From: Streptococcus mitis
GTDB taxonomy: Bacteria; Bacillota; Bacilli; Lactobacillales; Streptococcaceae
DNA: 64,000 nucleotides
Direction: 5' to 3'
Assembly: GCF_000722705.1 (NCBI RefSeq)
Contig: NZ_JPFW01000001.1
Span: 1 to 64,000, forward strand
In this document: positions 43,967 through 53,863 of the stretch, piece after piece
Layout: the number at the start of each line of letters is the position of its first letter
How positions within the stretch are numbered: the stretch's first letter is position 1
The notes under the pieces: model-generated
Told to the model about the DNA's origin: nothing
What the model saw: the letters and a program-made list of their open reading frames with translations, nothing else
Databases searched by the model: none
Made by a program: the position numbers and the translations under genes

Positions 43967-44989
43967 ATGGCAAATAAAAATGCGTACGCTCAATCTGGTG
44001 TGGATGTTGAAGCGGGTTATGAAGTTGTTGAACGAATCAAAAAGCACGTGGCTCGTACGGAGCGTGCAGGTGTTATGGGAGCTCTGGGTGGCTTTGGTGG
44101 TATGTTTGACCTTTCAAAAACTGGTATCAAAGAGCCCGTCTTGATCTCAGGGACTGACGGTGTTGGAACTAAGCTCATGCTGGCTATCAAGTACGACAAG
44201 CACGATACCATTGGTCAGGACTGTGTGGCTATGTGTGTCAATGACATCATCGCTGCAGGTGCGGAGCCCCTCTATTTCCTCGATTATGTGGCGACAGGGA
44301 AGAATGAACCAGCTAAGCTAGAACAAGTTGTCGCTGGTGTGGCCGAAGGATGTGTGCAGGCAGGCGCAGCCCTCATTGGTGGGGAAACGGCTGAAATGCC
44401 TGGCATGTACGGCGAAGATGACTATGACTTGGCTGGTTTTGCGGTCGGTGTGGCTGAAAAATCTCAAATCATTGACGGCTCAAAGGTGGCAGAAGGCGAT
44501 GTTCTTCTCGGACTTGCTTCAAGTGGGATTCACTCCAATGGTTACTCTCTCGTCCGTCGTGTCTTTGCCGACTATACAGGTGAAGAAGTCCTGCCAGAAT
44601 TGGAAGGCAAGAAACTCAAGGAAGTTCTTCTTGAACCGACTCGTATCTATGTCAAGGCTGTCTTGCCACTCATCAAGGAAGGCTTGGTAAACGGCATTGC
44701 CCACATCACAGGTGGTGGATTTATCGAGAATGTCCCTCGTATGTTTGCAACTGACTTGGCCGCTGAGATTGAGGAAAGCAAGGTACCAGTTTTGCCAATC
44801 TTTAAAGCCCTTGAAAAATATGGTCAAATCAAGCATGAAGAAATGTTTGAAATCTTCAATATGGGTGTGGGACTTATGTTTGCAGTTAGCCCTGAAAATG
44901 TAAGTCGTGTCAAGGAATTGTTGGATGAACCAGTCTATGAAATTGGTCGCATCGTCAAGAAAGAAAACGAAAGTGTCATCATCAAATGA
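43967..44989 (+). CDS. purM: Phosphoribosylformylglycinamidine cyclo-ligase (AIR synthetase)
   Basis: 340 residues. It closes FGAM to AIR with ATP, step 5. AIRS motifs: [11 protein letters not shown]-type [37 protein letters not shown] and [14 protein letters not shown]. It overlaps purN by 4 nt (ATGA). Confidence 0.96.
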   Translation: MANKNAYAQSGVDVEAGYEVVERIKKHVARTERAGVMGALGGFGGMFDLSKTGIKEPVLISGTDGVGTKLMLAIKYDKHDTIGQDCVAMCVNDIIAAGAEPLYFLDYVATGKNEPAKLEQVVAGVAEGCVQAGAALIGGETAEMPGMYGEDDYDLAGFAVGVAEKSQIIDGSKVAEGDVLLGLASSGIHSNGYSLVRRVFADYTGEEVLPELEGKKLKEVLLEPTRIYVKAVLPLIKEGLVNGIAHITGGGFIENVPRMFATDLAAEIEESKVPVLPIFKALEKYGQIKHEEMFEIFNMGVGLMFAVSPENVSRVKELLDEPVYEIGRIVKKENESVIIK

Positions 44990-45540
44990 AAAAAATAGCG
45001 GTTTTTGCCTCGGGTAATGGCTCAAATTTTCAGGTGATTGCCGAAGAATTTCCAGTGGAGTTTGTCTTTTCAGACCATCGTGATGCCTATGTGCTCGAAC
45101 GTGCAGACAAACTCGGTGTTCTGTCCTATGCTTTTGAACTCAAGGAGTTTGAGAGCAAGATAGACTACGAAGCAGCACTTGTTGAGCTATTAGAAGAGCA
45201 CCAGATTGACTTGGTTTGTCTAGCAGGCTACATGAAAATCGTTGGGCCAACCTTATTGGCGGCTTATGAAGGTCGGATTATCAACATTCACCCAGCCTAC
45301 CTGCCAGAATTTCCAGGAGCTCATGGGATTGAGGATGCTTGGAATGCTGGCGTTGCTGAGAGCGGCGTGACCATTCATTGGGTAGATTCGGGTGTGGATA
45401 CAGGAAAGGTCATCAAACAAGTGCGTGTGCCACGGCTAGCTGATGATACCATCGAAAACTTTGAAGCTCGCATTCATGAGGCGGAGTACAAGCTGTATCC
45501 AGAGGTGTTGGATAGTTTGGGAGTGGAGAGGAAATCATGA
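44986..45540 (+). CDS. purN: Phosphoribosylglycinamide formyltransferase
   Basis: 184 residues. It transfers formyl from 10-formyl-THF to GAR, step 3. Motifs: [13 protein letters not shown] at the N-terminus, [31 protein letters not shown] (active-site Asn, His) and [15 protein letters not shown] (Asp). The last 4 nt overlap the start of the inserted nuclease-like gene; in the reference order purH or a vanZ-type gene would follow. Confidence 0.96.
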   Translation: MKKIAVFASGNGSNFQVIAEEFPVEFVFSDHRDAYVLERADKLGVLSYAFELKEFESKIDYEAALVELLEEHQIDLVCLAGYMKIVGPTLLAAYEGRIINIHPAYLPEFPGAHGIEDAWNAGVAESGVTIHWVDSGVDTGKVIKQVRVPRLADDTIENFEARIHEAEYKLYPEVLDSLGVERKS

Positions 45541-46619
45541 AGAAATCACAAGCAAAAGGATATTTATTAGAAATTGTATTGGCTAAGTTATTAAAAGTTA
45601 ACGGATATGATTTAGTAACAAGCTCTGATAATGAAATTAGGTTCTTGGAAAGGAATGGTTTAAATGTCAAAGGAAGAGGTGGTTATCATCAATTTGACTC
45701 TTTAGGAACGTTCCGTATCACGCCACCATTTGTATATCCTATACGTTTATTTTTAGAGGCTAAATTTTATACAAATAATAAGGTTGGTATAGATAGAATT
45801 AGAATGGGAATAGGTATTCTACAAGATGTAAATACTAATTATTCCACAGTTGAGATGACAAGTGAAGAGTTAAGGTTACATAAATATAATTATAATTATG
45901 CTATTTTTTCTACATCAGGATTTACAGATGATGCTCAAAGATTGGCCATAGCTCATAAGATTTATTTAATGGATTTATCATCTGGCTATTACAAGTGGAT
46001 TAGAGATTTTATAAATCAAATTGTAGATAGATTGTTTGCCATTAACAGGCTTCGTGGAGAAGATATTAGCAGTGATATTTTTAATGATTTTAAAGAAGAG
46101 TTTTCTAGTTGGATTAATAATTTAGGTTATCATCAACTTTATAGATGGTTTGATTCTGACAATAGACAATTAGTTGTGGATGAATTTGTACACCAAATGC
46201 AAAATGTTAGAAGTATTTATATAGCGAGTACAAAGAGTTCACAAATCATAGCACTTATACCTGATAATGATGATGAGTTTCGTAATTCTCTACTTAGAAA
46301 CCCACATCAAGAAGTAACTATCACATGGAATGAAAATGAGAATGATGTATGGATAGTTAGACCAACTAGAAATTATGGTCAATATAGACTTACATTTCAA
46401 TTACCAGCTGTTATTCGAGATTATATTTTTAATAATTCAGTAAATCAATATGAGAGTGCCTATGACGAAAAAAGAAGAAGTTTTGGGATGCTATCATTTA
46501 TTGCTTATCTTGAGGGGGAAAATCCTACTTTGTGCACACTAAAATTTAACGAAGAAGAAACTAGAATCTTGGTAGACCGCTATAATCAACAGTTTAGATT
46601 GGAGAATCCAAATGATTAA
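45537..46619 (+). CDS. Restriction-endonuclease-like (PD-(D/E)xK) protein embedded in the pur operon
   Basis: 360 residues. The N-terminal third looks like a Mrr/REase-type nuclease: a helix [18 protein letters not shown], then [11 protein letters not shown] (Asp), [11 protein letters not shown] (ExK) and [12 protein letters not shown]. The rest, rich in Asn and aromatic residues, is not recognised. Base use is clearly AT-richer than the flanking pur genes, a sign of transfer. Its start overlaps purN by 4 nt and its stop overlaps purH by 8 nt, so it is translated as part of the pur message. A stand-alone anti-phage or anti-DNA nuclease is likely; whether it also has a modification partner is not visible. 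Confidence 0.65.
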   Translation: MKKSQAKGYLLEIVLAKLLKVNGYDLVTSSDNEIRFLERNGLNVKGRGGYHQFDSLGTFRITPPFVYPIRLFLEAKFYTNNKVGIDRIRMGIGILQDVNTNYSTVEMTSEELRLHKYNYNYAIFSTSGFTDDAQRLAIAHKIYLMDLSSGYYKWIRDFINQIVDRLFAINRLRGEDISSDIFNDFKEEFSSWINNLGYHQLYRWFDSDNRQLVVDEFVHQMQNVRSIYIASTKSSQIIALIPDNDDEFRNSLLRNPHQEVTITWNENENDVWIVRPTRNYGQYRLTFQLPAVIRDYIFNNSVNQYESAYDEKRRSFGMLSFIAYLEGENPTLCTLKFNEEETRILVDRYNQQFRLENPND

Positions 46620-48159
46620 ACGCGCCTTAATCAGTGTCTCAGACAAATCGGGCATTGTTGAGTTTGCCCAAGAACTTAAAAAACTTGGTTGGGAGATTAT
46701 CTCGACAGGTGGAACCAAGGTTGCCCTTGATAATGCTGGGGTGAACACCATTGCTATCGATGATGTGACTGGTTTTCCAGAAATGATGGACGGTCGTGTC
46801 AAGACCCTTCATCCAAATATCCACGGTGGGCTCCTTGCTCGTCGTGACTTGGATAGTCACCTGGAAGCGGCCAAAGATAATAAGATTGAATTGATTGACC
46901 TTGTGGTGGTAAACCTCTATCCATTTAAAGAGACTATCCTTAAACCGGGTGTAGAGTATGCTGATGCTGTGGAGAATATCGATATTGGTGGCCCATCTAT
47001 GCTTCGCTCAGCTGCGAAAAATCATGCTAGCGTAACAGTTGTGGTAGACCCTGCTGACTATGATGTGGTGCTTAACGAATTGTCAGCAAATGGTGAAACA
47101 ACTTATGAAACTCGTCAACATTTAGCAGCAAAAGTATTCCGCCACACTGCGGCTTATGATGCCTTGATTGCGGAATACTTCACAGCTCAAGTGGGCGAAA
47201 GCAAACCTGAAAAACTCACTTTGACTTACGACCTCAAGCAAGCTATGCGCTATGGGGAAAATCCTCAACAGGACGCGGACTTCTACCAAAAAGCTTTGCC
47301 GACAGACTACTCCATTGCTTCAGCCAAACAGCTTAACGGTAAGGAATTATCCTTTAACAATATCCGTGATGCGGATGCGGCTATTCGTATCATCCGTGAT
47401 TTTAAAGACCGTCCAACCGTTGTAGCTCTCAAACACATGAATCCATGTGGAATTGGTCAGGCGGATGATATAGAAACAGCTTGGGATTACGCTTATGAGT
47501 CTGATCCAGTATCAATTTTCGGTGGTATCGTCGTTCTTAACCGTGAGGTGGATGCTGCGACAGCTGACAAGATGCATGGTGTTTTCCTTGAAATCATCAT
47601 CGCACCAAGTTATACGGATGAAGCGCTAGCTATTTTGACCAATAAAAAGAAAAACTTGCGTATCCTTGCCTTGCCATTTGATGCTCAAGAGGCTAGCGAA
47701 GCGGAAGCAGAATACACAGGTGTTGTCGGTGGACTTCTGGTACAAAACCAAGACGTGGTCAAAGAAAGCCCAGCTGACTGGCAAGTGGTGACCAAACGCC
47801 AGCCAACTGAGACAGAAGCGACAGCTCTTGAGTTTGCTTGGAAAGCTATCAAGTATGTCAAATCAAATGGTATCATCATCACCAATGACCACATGACGCT
47901 TGGTGTTGGGCCAGGTCAAACCAACCGTGTGGCTTCTGTTCGCATCGCTATTGACCAAGCTAAAGACCGTCTTGACAGCGCTGTGCTTGCTTCGGATGCC
48001 TTCTTCCCATTTGCGGATAATGTGGAAGAAATCGCCAAAGCAGGTATTAAGGCTATTATACAGCCAGGTGGATCGGTCCGTGATCAGGAATCCATCGAAG
48101 CTGCTGACAAATACGGCTTGACTATGGTCTTCACAGGAGTGAGACATTTTAGACATTAA
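46612..48159 (+). CDS. purH: Bifunctional AICAR transformylase/IMP cyclohydrolase
   Basis: 515 residues. The N-terminal IMP cyclohydrolase part (MGS-like fold, [39 protein letters not shown]) is followed by the transformylase part with RYGENPQQ and [11 protein letters not shown] (active-site Lys-His). It carries out the last two steps to IMP. A terminator follows. Confidence 0.96.
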   Translation: MIKRALISVSDKSGIVEFAQELKKLGWEIISTGGTKVALDNAGVNTIAIDDVTGFPEMMDGRVKTLHPNIHGGLLARRDLDSHLEAAKDNKIELIDLVVVNLYPFKETILKPGVEYADAVENIDIGGPSMLRSAAKNHASVTVVVDPADYDVVLNELSANGETTYETRQHLAAKVFRHTAAYDALIAEYFTAQVGESKPEKLTLTYDLKQAMRYGENPQQDADFYQKALPTDYSIASAKQLNGKELSFNNIRDADAAIRIIRDFKDRPTVVALKHMNPCGIGQADDIETAWDYAYESDPVSIFGGIVVLNREVDAATADKMHGVFLEIIIAPSYTDEALAILTNKKKNLRILALPFDAQEASEAEAEYTGVVGGLLVQNQDVVKESPADWQVVTKRQPTETEATALEFAWKAIKYVKSNGIIITNDHMTLGVGPGQTNRVASVRIAIDQAKDRLDSAVLASDAFFPFADNVEEIAKAGIKAIIQPGGSVRDQESIEAADKYGLTMVFTGVRHFRH

Positions 48160-48164
48160 GAAAC

Positions 48165-48197
48165 AAAAGGGAAGAAAACAGTTTCTTTCCTTTTTTT
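48165..48197 (+). terminator. purH terminator
   Basis: AAAAGGGAAG-AAAACAGTTT-CTTTCCTTTTTTT hairpin with T7. Confidence 0.8.
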
Positions 48198-48380
48198 GAA
48201 ATGAAATAATAGATTAATAAAAAGATTACGAGAAGCGAATTTATTTGTAAATTAGAAAACATCATAATTTTATCAGCAAGGTAATAAATAAAGTTATGAT
48301 AAACTATGTTAGAAGTAAATATTTTTGATATAATGATGTTAGCAGAGCGCAATCAAGGAGGGGATTGATTTGGAAATTAA

Positions 48381-49202
48381 AAAAATTATTTAATAAATAG
48401 ATTTTTTTCCAGAAATACTATCAAAAATCTCGTACAAAATAAAAAAGATTCAGTTTTTGAGCGTGTTTCGCAACATTATAAATTAGAAAATAATTTGTCC
48501 ACTATTCAAAATGTTTATAATAAACTATCTCGGTCGTATCGGAACGAATACTTCTATAAGAATACTCTTTTAAATAAACGTTTATTAGGAATACATAGTG
48601 TCAATACTACAACAGCTTTAACAGAGATACCTGTCGGTCGAGCAAAACCAGATTTTATTTTAATCAACGGAAAGGCGGTTGTGTATGAAATAAAAACAGA
48701 ATTAGACAATTTTGACAGACTTGAAAACCAAATCAATGAATATTATAAAGCTTTTAACCATGTTGCCATTTTGACATACGAAAAGAACATAGAAATGGCG
48801 AAAAGAAAAATTGATGAGATTAATAAACCTATTGGTTTATATATTTTACAAAAAAACGTAAAAATTAAAACAGTGATGGAACCCAAGGAATACAATAATG
48901 ATTTAGATAGAGATGTCATTTTCAGTATTCTTCGGAAACGCGAATATGAAAGTATTATTGAGAAGCATTTTGGTTCTTTACCTCAGGTCTCTCAATTCGA
49001 TTATTACGATGTTTGTAGGCAACTAACTGAAGATATTCGACTAGAACAATTTTATTCAGATTTTTTAATTGAACTGAAAAAAAGAAATCCAATCAATAAA
49101 GAATTGTTTGCGGCGGTCCCATATGAACTCAAGTTTTTGGTGTATTTCATGAACTTTAAACCAAAGGATTATGATGCACTTGCACAATTTTTACAAAAAT
49201 AG
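48381..49202 (+). CDS. sce7726-family PD-(D/E)xK nuclease-like protein
   Basis: The canonical part from TTG 48495 has 235 residues. A nuclease core is visible: TALTEIPVGRAKPDFILINGK (Asp) and VVYEIKTELD (ExK), then a helix for DNA contact. The same frame is open and reads like protein back to 48381 (LINRFFSRNTIKNLVQ, VFERVSQHYKLENN), but has no ATG, GTG or TTG before 48495. A Shine-Dalgarno (GGAGGGG, 48357-48363) precedes a TTG at 48370 in another frame (MEIKK), which would join by a -1 shift in the A7 run at 48379-48385. So the 5' end is either frameshifted or uses a rare start. It forms a cassette with the next two genes. Confidence 0.72.
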   Translation, partial: KNYLINRFFSRNTIKNLVQNKKDSVFERVSQHYKLENNLSTIQNVYNKLSRSYRNEYFYKNTLLNKRLLGIHSVNTTTALTEIPVGRAKPDFILINGKAVVYEIKTELDNFDRLENQINEYYKAFNHVAILTYEKNIEMAKRKIDEINKPIGLYILQKNVKIKTVMEPKEYNNDLDRDVIFSILRKREYESIIEKHFGSLPQVSQFDYYDVCRQLTEDIRLEQFYSDFLIELKKRNPINKELFAAVPYELKFLVYFMNFKPKDYDALAQFLQK

Positions 49203-49214
49203 GAGGAGCAAAGT

Positions 49215-50156
49215 ATGTATTTTCCATACCTAAGAGGTCGGCAATATGAATTAATAGCGCTCAGAGAGTTATTAGAAAATAATAAGTTAAGCAACAATGT
49301 TATTCCAATTATTGAACCAGTGAGATTATCCCCAACTCTGGTCAGTACTTTGGAAGCATTTGCAACGAAGAAGCAACCGTGTGCCCTCATCATGAATCCA
49401 GCAGTAGGGTTCTTTAATGAGGAATACAGCAAAAACGAAAAAAATCGAGCAAGCCGCTTAGACAAAGTGATTGAGCAGAGTGAGCATTTGTACTTTGCCT
49501 CACTGATGAGCACAGATTATCAAAAAGCTGATAATTTCAAGCAGAATGATGACATGAGTAAGCAAATCACAATATGTAAAGATCCTGATGATTTAAATGG
49601 ATACGAAGATAATTATAATACAGAACTAACAGCCTACAATATTATTGGGGAAGACAGTAAGTTAAACAGAGAGGTTAGCGGGAGCAAAGTTAAAATTAGT
49701 GACAGATTTAAGAAAGCGCCAAGAAATGTAGATTATGCTAAAAAAACAGATGAATTTTTCTCAGAAGATCATAAATATTTTTTAAAGGATGGGTATAAGG
49801 GGTTTTCGGATTACTCTATTGTTGGCGAGAGCTACAGTGATTCAGGATTTGCCCCCACTGCTATAGCTATTCATATCGTTTATTTTAACGAAAAACAAGA
49901 TTTAAGAATTCATCATTTTGTATCTAATACAAATGAAAAGCAGAGAAACCAAGCGGGTAAGTTTGAGGAGGCTCTCGAAAAGTTAATCAATGCTATTGAA
50001 GAAGGTAAAATATCACAGACAATGGCGATCAAAGAGTTTCAACGATTGTCCGATACCAAAACATATCCAGGGCTTGGCACCATTAAAAAATTAACCATGA
50101 TGCATCATATTGAATTGGTTGGTAAATATCTTGATCAAATAAATGGAGACAGATAG
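49215..50156 (+). CDS. sce7725-family protein (beta protein-like)
   Basis: 313 residues. The N-terminal YFPYLRGRQYELIALREL and VIPIIEPVRLSP match the sce7725 family that is commonly found beside sce7726 nucleases; similar domains occur in phage T4 beta-protein-like families. Catalytic residues are not evident. GGAGG is 8-11 nt before the ATG and 12 nt after the previous stop; the next gene begins 3 nt after its stop. Its role in the cassette is unknown; a regulatory or DNA-binding partner of the nuclease is an inference. Confidence 0.72.
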   Translation: MYFPYLRGRQYELIALRELLENNKLSNNVIPIIEPVRLSPTLVSTLEAFATKKQPCALIMNPAVGFFNEEYSKNEKNRASRLDKVIEQSEHLYFASLMSTDYQKADNFKQNDDMSKQITICKDPDDLNGYEDNYNTELTAYNIIGEDSKLNREVSGSKVKISDRFKKAPRNVDYAKKTDEFFSEDHKYFLKDGYKGFSDYSIVGESYSDSGFAPTAIAIHIVYFNEKQDLRIHHFVSNTNEKQRNQAGKFEEALEKLINAIEEGKISQTMAIKEFQRLSDTKTYPGLGTIKKLTMMHHIELVGKYLDQINGDR

Positions 50157-50159
50157 TTA

Positions 50160-51251
50160 ATGAAGTTTTGTCAAAAATGCTTTGCAGATGAAATTCTTAA
50201 ATCTCAAGTAGTCATAGCTAGAAGACAGTCTAGCTGTGATTTATGTAATAATGCGAATGACTTTGTTTATGATACGCAGAAAGATAATTATTTAATTGAT
50301 TATTTTAGTTCATTTATTTCTATTTTTTCTCCAATAGAAAAAATAGAAAATTTCCAATCTGGTCAAGAGACGCTATTAAAAACTGAAGTAGCAACAAATT
50401 GGAACATATTTACTACTAATGATGAGTATAAGGTTTATCAAATGCTTTCAGAAATTTGTAAAGAACTGTTTGAAGAAATTCCAAACTTGTTAAACTCACC
50501 TGTTGGAGTAGATAAAATGTATGATCCTATCTATTTACAGGAGCATTCGTTATTCAGTAAGGGTTGGGAATGTTTTGTTGAAGATATTAAATATAATAAT
50601 CGTTTTCATTCTAACCAGATTAATAAAGGTATTTTAGCAAAGTATTGTGAAGCTATCCAAAAGACTTATTCAGGAGGAGAACAATTCTTTAGATGTAGAA
50701 TTGCAAAAGATGGAAAACAATTTGAGCCGAAAGAAATAGGTGCACCCCCTAAAGGTAAATCTGCTGATGGAAGAGCGAATGCAAGAGGGATTGTGACGTT
50801 ATATTTGGGTGATACAGAAAAAACAGCATTACATGAAACTAGAACAGGTTTATATGACCATGTCTGCATTGGAACTTTTGAATTAAAGTCTCCTATAACA
50901 GTTATTGATTTTAAAAAAATCAATGAAATTAGTCCCTTTCAAGATGGGATTATTGATGACATTGCTGAGTTGGCAATTAATAAAAAGCATCTAAAACAAA
51001 TTGATTATGAGATGGGGAGAGTAATGAGAAAGTCTGATGATGTTTTAGATTATCTCCCAACTCAATATATAGCTGATTTTGTCAGATCTATAGTCTCAGA
51101 AGAATATCCTGAACAATATGCCTTTCAAGGAATTGAATTCCGTAGTGTTATGAATCTAGAAGGTTTCAATTTAGCTATATTCACACCAGAGTGTTTTGAT
51201 GTAATTGATATAAAAATGAAACGAATAAATCAGATTTCCTATGTCTGGTAG
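50160..51251 (+). CDS. Zinc-ribbon/HEPN-like RES-domain protein (putative NAD+-targeting toxin)
   Basis: 363 residues. An N-terminal zinc ribbon (CQKC at residues 4-7, CDLC at 26-29) is followed by a helical ~120-residue region like the HEPN/RES N-terminal domain, then a RES domain from about 175. FFRCRIAKDG (conserved Arg), GRANARGIVTLYLGD, TALHETRTG (conserved Glu) and GIEFRSVM (conserved Ser) give the R-E-S triad. RES toxins break down NAD+. In this three-gene arrangement with no obvious Xre-type antitoxin, an abortive-infection effector is likely. ATG follows the previous stop by 3 nt. Confidence 0.75.
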   Translation: MKFCQKCFADEILKSQVVIARRQSSCDLCNNANDFVYDTQKDNYLIDYFSSFISIFSPIEKIENFQSGQETLLKTEVATNWNIFTTNDEYKVYQMLSEICKELFEEIPNLLNSPVGVDKMYDPIYLQEHSLFSKGWECFVEDIKYNNRFHSNQINKGILAKYCEAIQKTYSGGEQFFRCRIAKDGKQFEPKEIGAPPKGKSADGRANARGIVTLYLGDTEKTALHETRTGLYDHVCIGTFELKSPITVIDFKKINEISPFQDGIIDDIAELAINKKHLKQIDYEMGRVMRKSDDVLDYLPTQYIADFVRSIVSEEYPEQYAFQGIEFRSVMNLEGFNLAIFTPECFDVIDIKMKRINQISYVW

Positions 51252-51326
51252 ATATAAAACATGGCTACATACTTTAGAGATATTCCGCACTTAATGAGCT
51301 TGGGACAAAAGTCTAGCCTTAAATAT

Positions 51327-51383
51327 AAAAAGCGAACAAAGATAGTTTTCTGACAATCAGAATTTTTTCTTGTTCGCTTTTTT
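51327..51383 (+). terminator. Terminator of the nuclease/RES cassette
   Basis: AAAAAGCGAACAA ... TTGTTCGCTTTTTT, 11-bp stem with a long internal loop. From here to 51666 no gene or other feature is visible. Confidence 0.8.
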
Positions 51384-51666
51384 ATTTCATTTACCAAGTA
51401 TAAGAATTTATCGTATAGAATTCCTACAACAAATGAACTGTCCATCCGAAAAATTAAAGCCTTTCGTCTGAGACGTTCTTAGAGTACTTTGCGCCTACTT
51501 ACTGTCAATTTGCTTTCACGGCATAAAGGCGTATGCTTATGAGATAAATTAGAGAATAAAAATAGCTATTTAAAGATGTTTTACATTATAGGATTTCATG
51601 TTTTTGTAGTGTTGACTTGATTCAGCTATCAGTTTTTACTGTACAATTGTATCAATTTATCTATTT

Positions 51667-51858
51667 GTGTTTGTGATTAATAATGCGCGTGATAATGGGA
51701 TTTCTAAGGGTCGATTAAAAAATAGAATAGGAATGAATGTATGTGAATTTAGCTATTCAGCGATTAACTCTCTATATCAAAAATATGTTAGTAATGTGGA
51801 ATTGTCTGAAAGAGATTCATGTGATGTAACGGATATACAAAATCCCTGCAATGAGTAA
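51667..51858 (+). CDS. Short ORF with helix-turn-helix-like N-terminus, unknown
   Basis: 63 codons from GTG. NARDNGISKGRLKNRIGMNV resembles the short HTH of phage-type repressors or resolvase-like proteins (A-x-x-N-G-I-S-x-x-x-L-x-x-R). The rest is polar and unremarkable. The start codon is uncertain and no strong ribosome site is seen. It may be a remnant of a larger regulator. A perfect hairpin terminator overlaps its end. Confidence 0.35.
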   Translation: MFVINNARDNGISKGRLKNRIGMNVCEFSYSAINSLYQKYVSNVELSERDSCDVTDIQNPCNE

Positions 51859-51871
51859 TTGCAGGGATTTT
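51839..51871. terminator. Bidirectional terminator between convergent genes
   Basis: AAATCCCTGCAAT-GAGTA-ATTGCAGGGATTTT, 13-bp perfect stem with A/T tails on both sides. Confidence 0.88.
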
Positions 51872-51924
51872 GCATACGTTATATAATCAAGTGCTTACAG
51901 GTTACTACTGTAAGTAAGAACGAT

Positions 51925-53004
51925 TTATTTACCTACGTAATAGTAAGCTTCTTTACTAGAGCGGGGTGCATCTTTTATGACCATAATTCTAATTTGGTTT
52001 TTATCCGAACTGTCACCACTCCTAGTAATGATAGTAGATTTAGGCGGGTAAATCATGATGCCACCTTTTACCGAATCTAATCTCATACTAAAACTGATGA
52101 CACCTTGGTTCCCAATCGTTGGAATTGTAATTATTTCACCATTTACTAAACCACTTTTATCAAATGCTATTTCTTCTCCAAATCCGTTTCTCCACGTACC
52201 AGCTATACTTGAGTAGTCTCCTTGTAAAATAGCCTGTGAGTCAAGTTTTAGTGGCTCAGTTTCTGTGTGCTTTTCTTCTGTGGGAGTCGTGATAAGTGTG
52301 GCATCAGTAGCAACCCAGAATTGAAATTTTTCAGAGTCTTCCATGATTTTGACTGTGAAAGTAACGGTTGCTCCTTCTTGCCATCCCTCAATCATAGATT
52401 TCTTAATTTGTACTTGTACACCAGTCATAGGAGCATTACTAGCTTTTACCCAAATAGTATGGTATGTTTCTAGAGCTTTAAAATGTCCTACGTATGCTTC
52501 CCAAAACTTTTGGCGTGTTAGTTCTGCTGTGAAGCGGTATAGTTGACCAGTCTTTAATCTACCATCATTCTCCATATCTCGAAGTTCTTCGGCTGTCGTA
52601 TCTATTATACTATCTTCAGTTGAACTAGAACTTGTGGTAGATATGCTGGAAGAAGAGCTGGATGGTGCAGAGGAACTAGAAGTAGTAGAGGAGCTTTGTT
52701 GTGAAGATTGATTATCTGCTGTTTCTATATTCCTATCTGGCTGTCTAAAGAGTAAAAAAGTAGTTCCTATAACAATAAGAATTAGAAGTGTAATTGAGGT
52801 TATAAGAATCCAAAGCTTGTTGCTCTGTGGTAGAGGACAAACTACTACGTGATTCTGATTTTGATAAACTTCAACAATATCATTTACTTTAGGATGAAAA
52901 GTTAACTCATTTATAGGAACATTTAGAGTCTCATTTGTGTGGAGTCGAATGATAACATGTGTATCTGAAATGTGAATAATTTGGTTATATATTTTCTTTT
53001 TCAT
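51925..53004 (-). CDS. Membrane-anchored Ser-rich protein with N-terminal module, family member 1
   Basis: 359 residues. About 58 residues of a small beta-rich module (YNQIIHISDTHVIIRLHTNETLN...NDIVEVYQNQNHVVV) precede one membrane helix (WILITSITLLILIVIGTTFLLF, about 70-90). A ~45-residue Ser/Thr linker and a ~220-residue outer domain follow, ending YYYVGK. The N-terminal module is on the cytoplasmic side if the helix is N-in. Related modules start the next two products (53084-53860 and 53864-54265). No named family recognised. Last gene of the minus-strand array. Confidence 0.65.
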   Translation of the reverse strand: MKKKIYNQIIHISDTHVIIRLHTNETLNVPINELTFHPKVNDIVEVYQNQNHVVVCPLPQSNKLWILITSITLLILIVIGTTFLLFRQPDRNIETADNQSSQQSSSTTSSSSAPSSSSSSISTTSSSSTEDSIIDTTAEELRDMENDGRLKTGQLYRFTAELTRQKFWEAYVGHFKALETYHTIWVKASNAPMTGVQVQIKKSMIEGWQEGATVTFTVKIMEDSEKFQFWVATDATLITTPTEEKHTETEPLKLDSQAILQGDYSSIAGTWRNGFGEEIAFDKSGLVNGEIITIPTIGNQGVISFSMRLDSVKGGIMIYPPKSTIITRSGDSSDKNQIRIMVIKDAPRSSKEAYYYVGK

Positions 53005-53083
53005 GTAGTATTAGTTTTCATACATATAGGCAATCATAAGAGGTAGTGTTTTTGTGGCTTTGAAGACCGTTTCATAACTTCTC

Positions 53084-53860
53084 CTAATTGTCTGTTTCAT
53101 GCAGATAAGCAATCATAAATGGTCGTAGTATTACAGAATTATCTTTTGTAGTCTGCAGAACTCCATAAGTTTTTCCATACAACACTAATTTATCACCTTC
53201 TACTATGACTCTTGATAAGTAACCGTTAGGAATAAAAACAGCAATAGGTTCCCCATATCCTGAACCTAATTCATTTGAAACAATTTGTATTACAGTACCT
53301 TTATCCTCTGAATCTTTTACTTGTACAGCTTCCCCACTAACTCGTATTTTCATATAGCGAGGTAATTCATCATGAATCCATTTATCATAGTCAAATGACG
53401 AGGTATATTTCTGCTTATCCATCCTTTCTTCATCGTCGATTGTTAATAAAGACTTAGGAACAAGTCCTGATATCGAAGATTTTGTAGAACTAGAGCTACT
53501 TTCTTGAGATGAAGAGCTAGAACTACTCTTAGATGAAGACGTAGAGGACTTAGAAGAACTAGAGGTATTCTGTGATGTAGTTATTTGATTCATTATAAAA
53601 TATGCACTAATTGACAAAACAATAACTACAAGAGCTATTAAAATAGGTTTTATCTTACTTTTTCTAGATTTATGCTTTTTTACTGTGGTACTTTCCTTAC
53701 TATCTTCAACCCTTATAACAATATCACCATAAACCTCTACATAATCCCCTATTGTAGGTTCAAAGTCACAAGATTTAATGGCAATTTCCTTTAAACTTCC
53801 ATCTTCATAACCTATGTAAGCAGTATCTTCAATTATTTTAATAATTTTTCCTTTATTCAT
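53084..53860 (-). CDS. Membrane-anchored Ser-rich protein with N-terminal module, family member 2
   Basis: 258 residues. N-terminal module (KIIKIIEDTAYIGYEDGSLKEIAIKS..DFEPTIGDYVEVYGDIVI), basic patch (KKHKSRKSK), one membrane helix (ILIALVVIVLSISAYFIM), a ~45-residue serine run, then a ~130-residue outer domain. Shares the module layout with members 1 and 3. It begins 3 nt downstream of the member 3 stop, so the two are co-transcribed. Confidence 0.65.
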   Translation of the reverse strand: MNKGKIIKIIEDTAYIGYEDGSLKEIAIKSCDFEPTIGDYVEVYGDIVIRVEDSKESTTVKKHKSRKSKIKPILIALVVIVLSISAYFIMNQITTSQNTSSSSKSSTSSSKSSSSSSSQESSSSSTKSSISGLVPKSLLTIDDEERMDKQKYTSSFDYDKWIHDELPRYMKIRVSGEAVQVKDSEDKGTVIQIVSNELGSGYGEPIAVFIPNGYLSRVIVEGDKLVLYGKTYGVLQTTKDNSVILRPFMIAYLHETDN

Positions 53861-53863
53861 TAT

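Noticed and set aside
51425-51660. Hidden gene in the gap after the RES cassette
   Set aside because: No ORF with a ribosome site and no recognisable RNA structure beyond the terminator.
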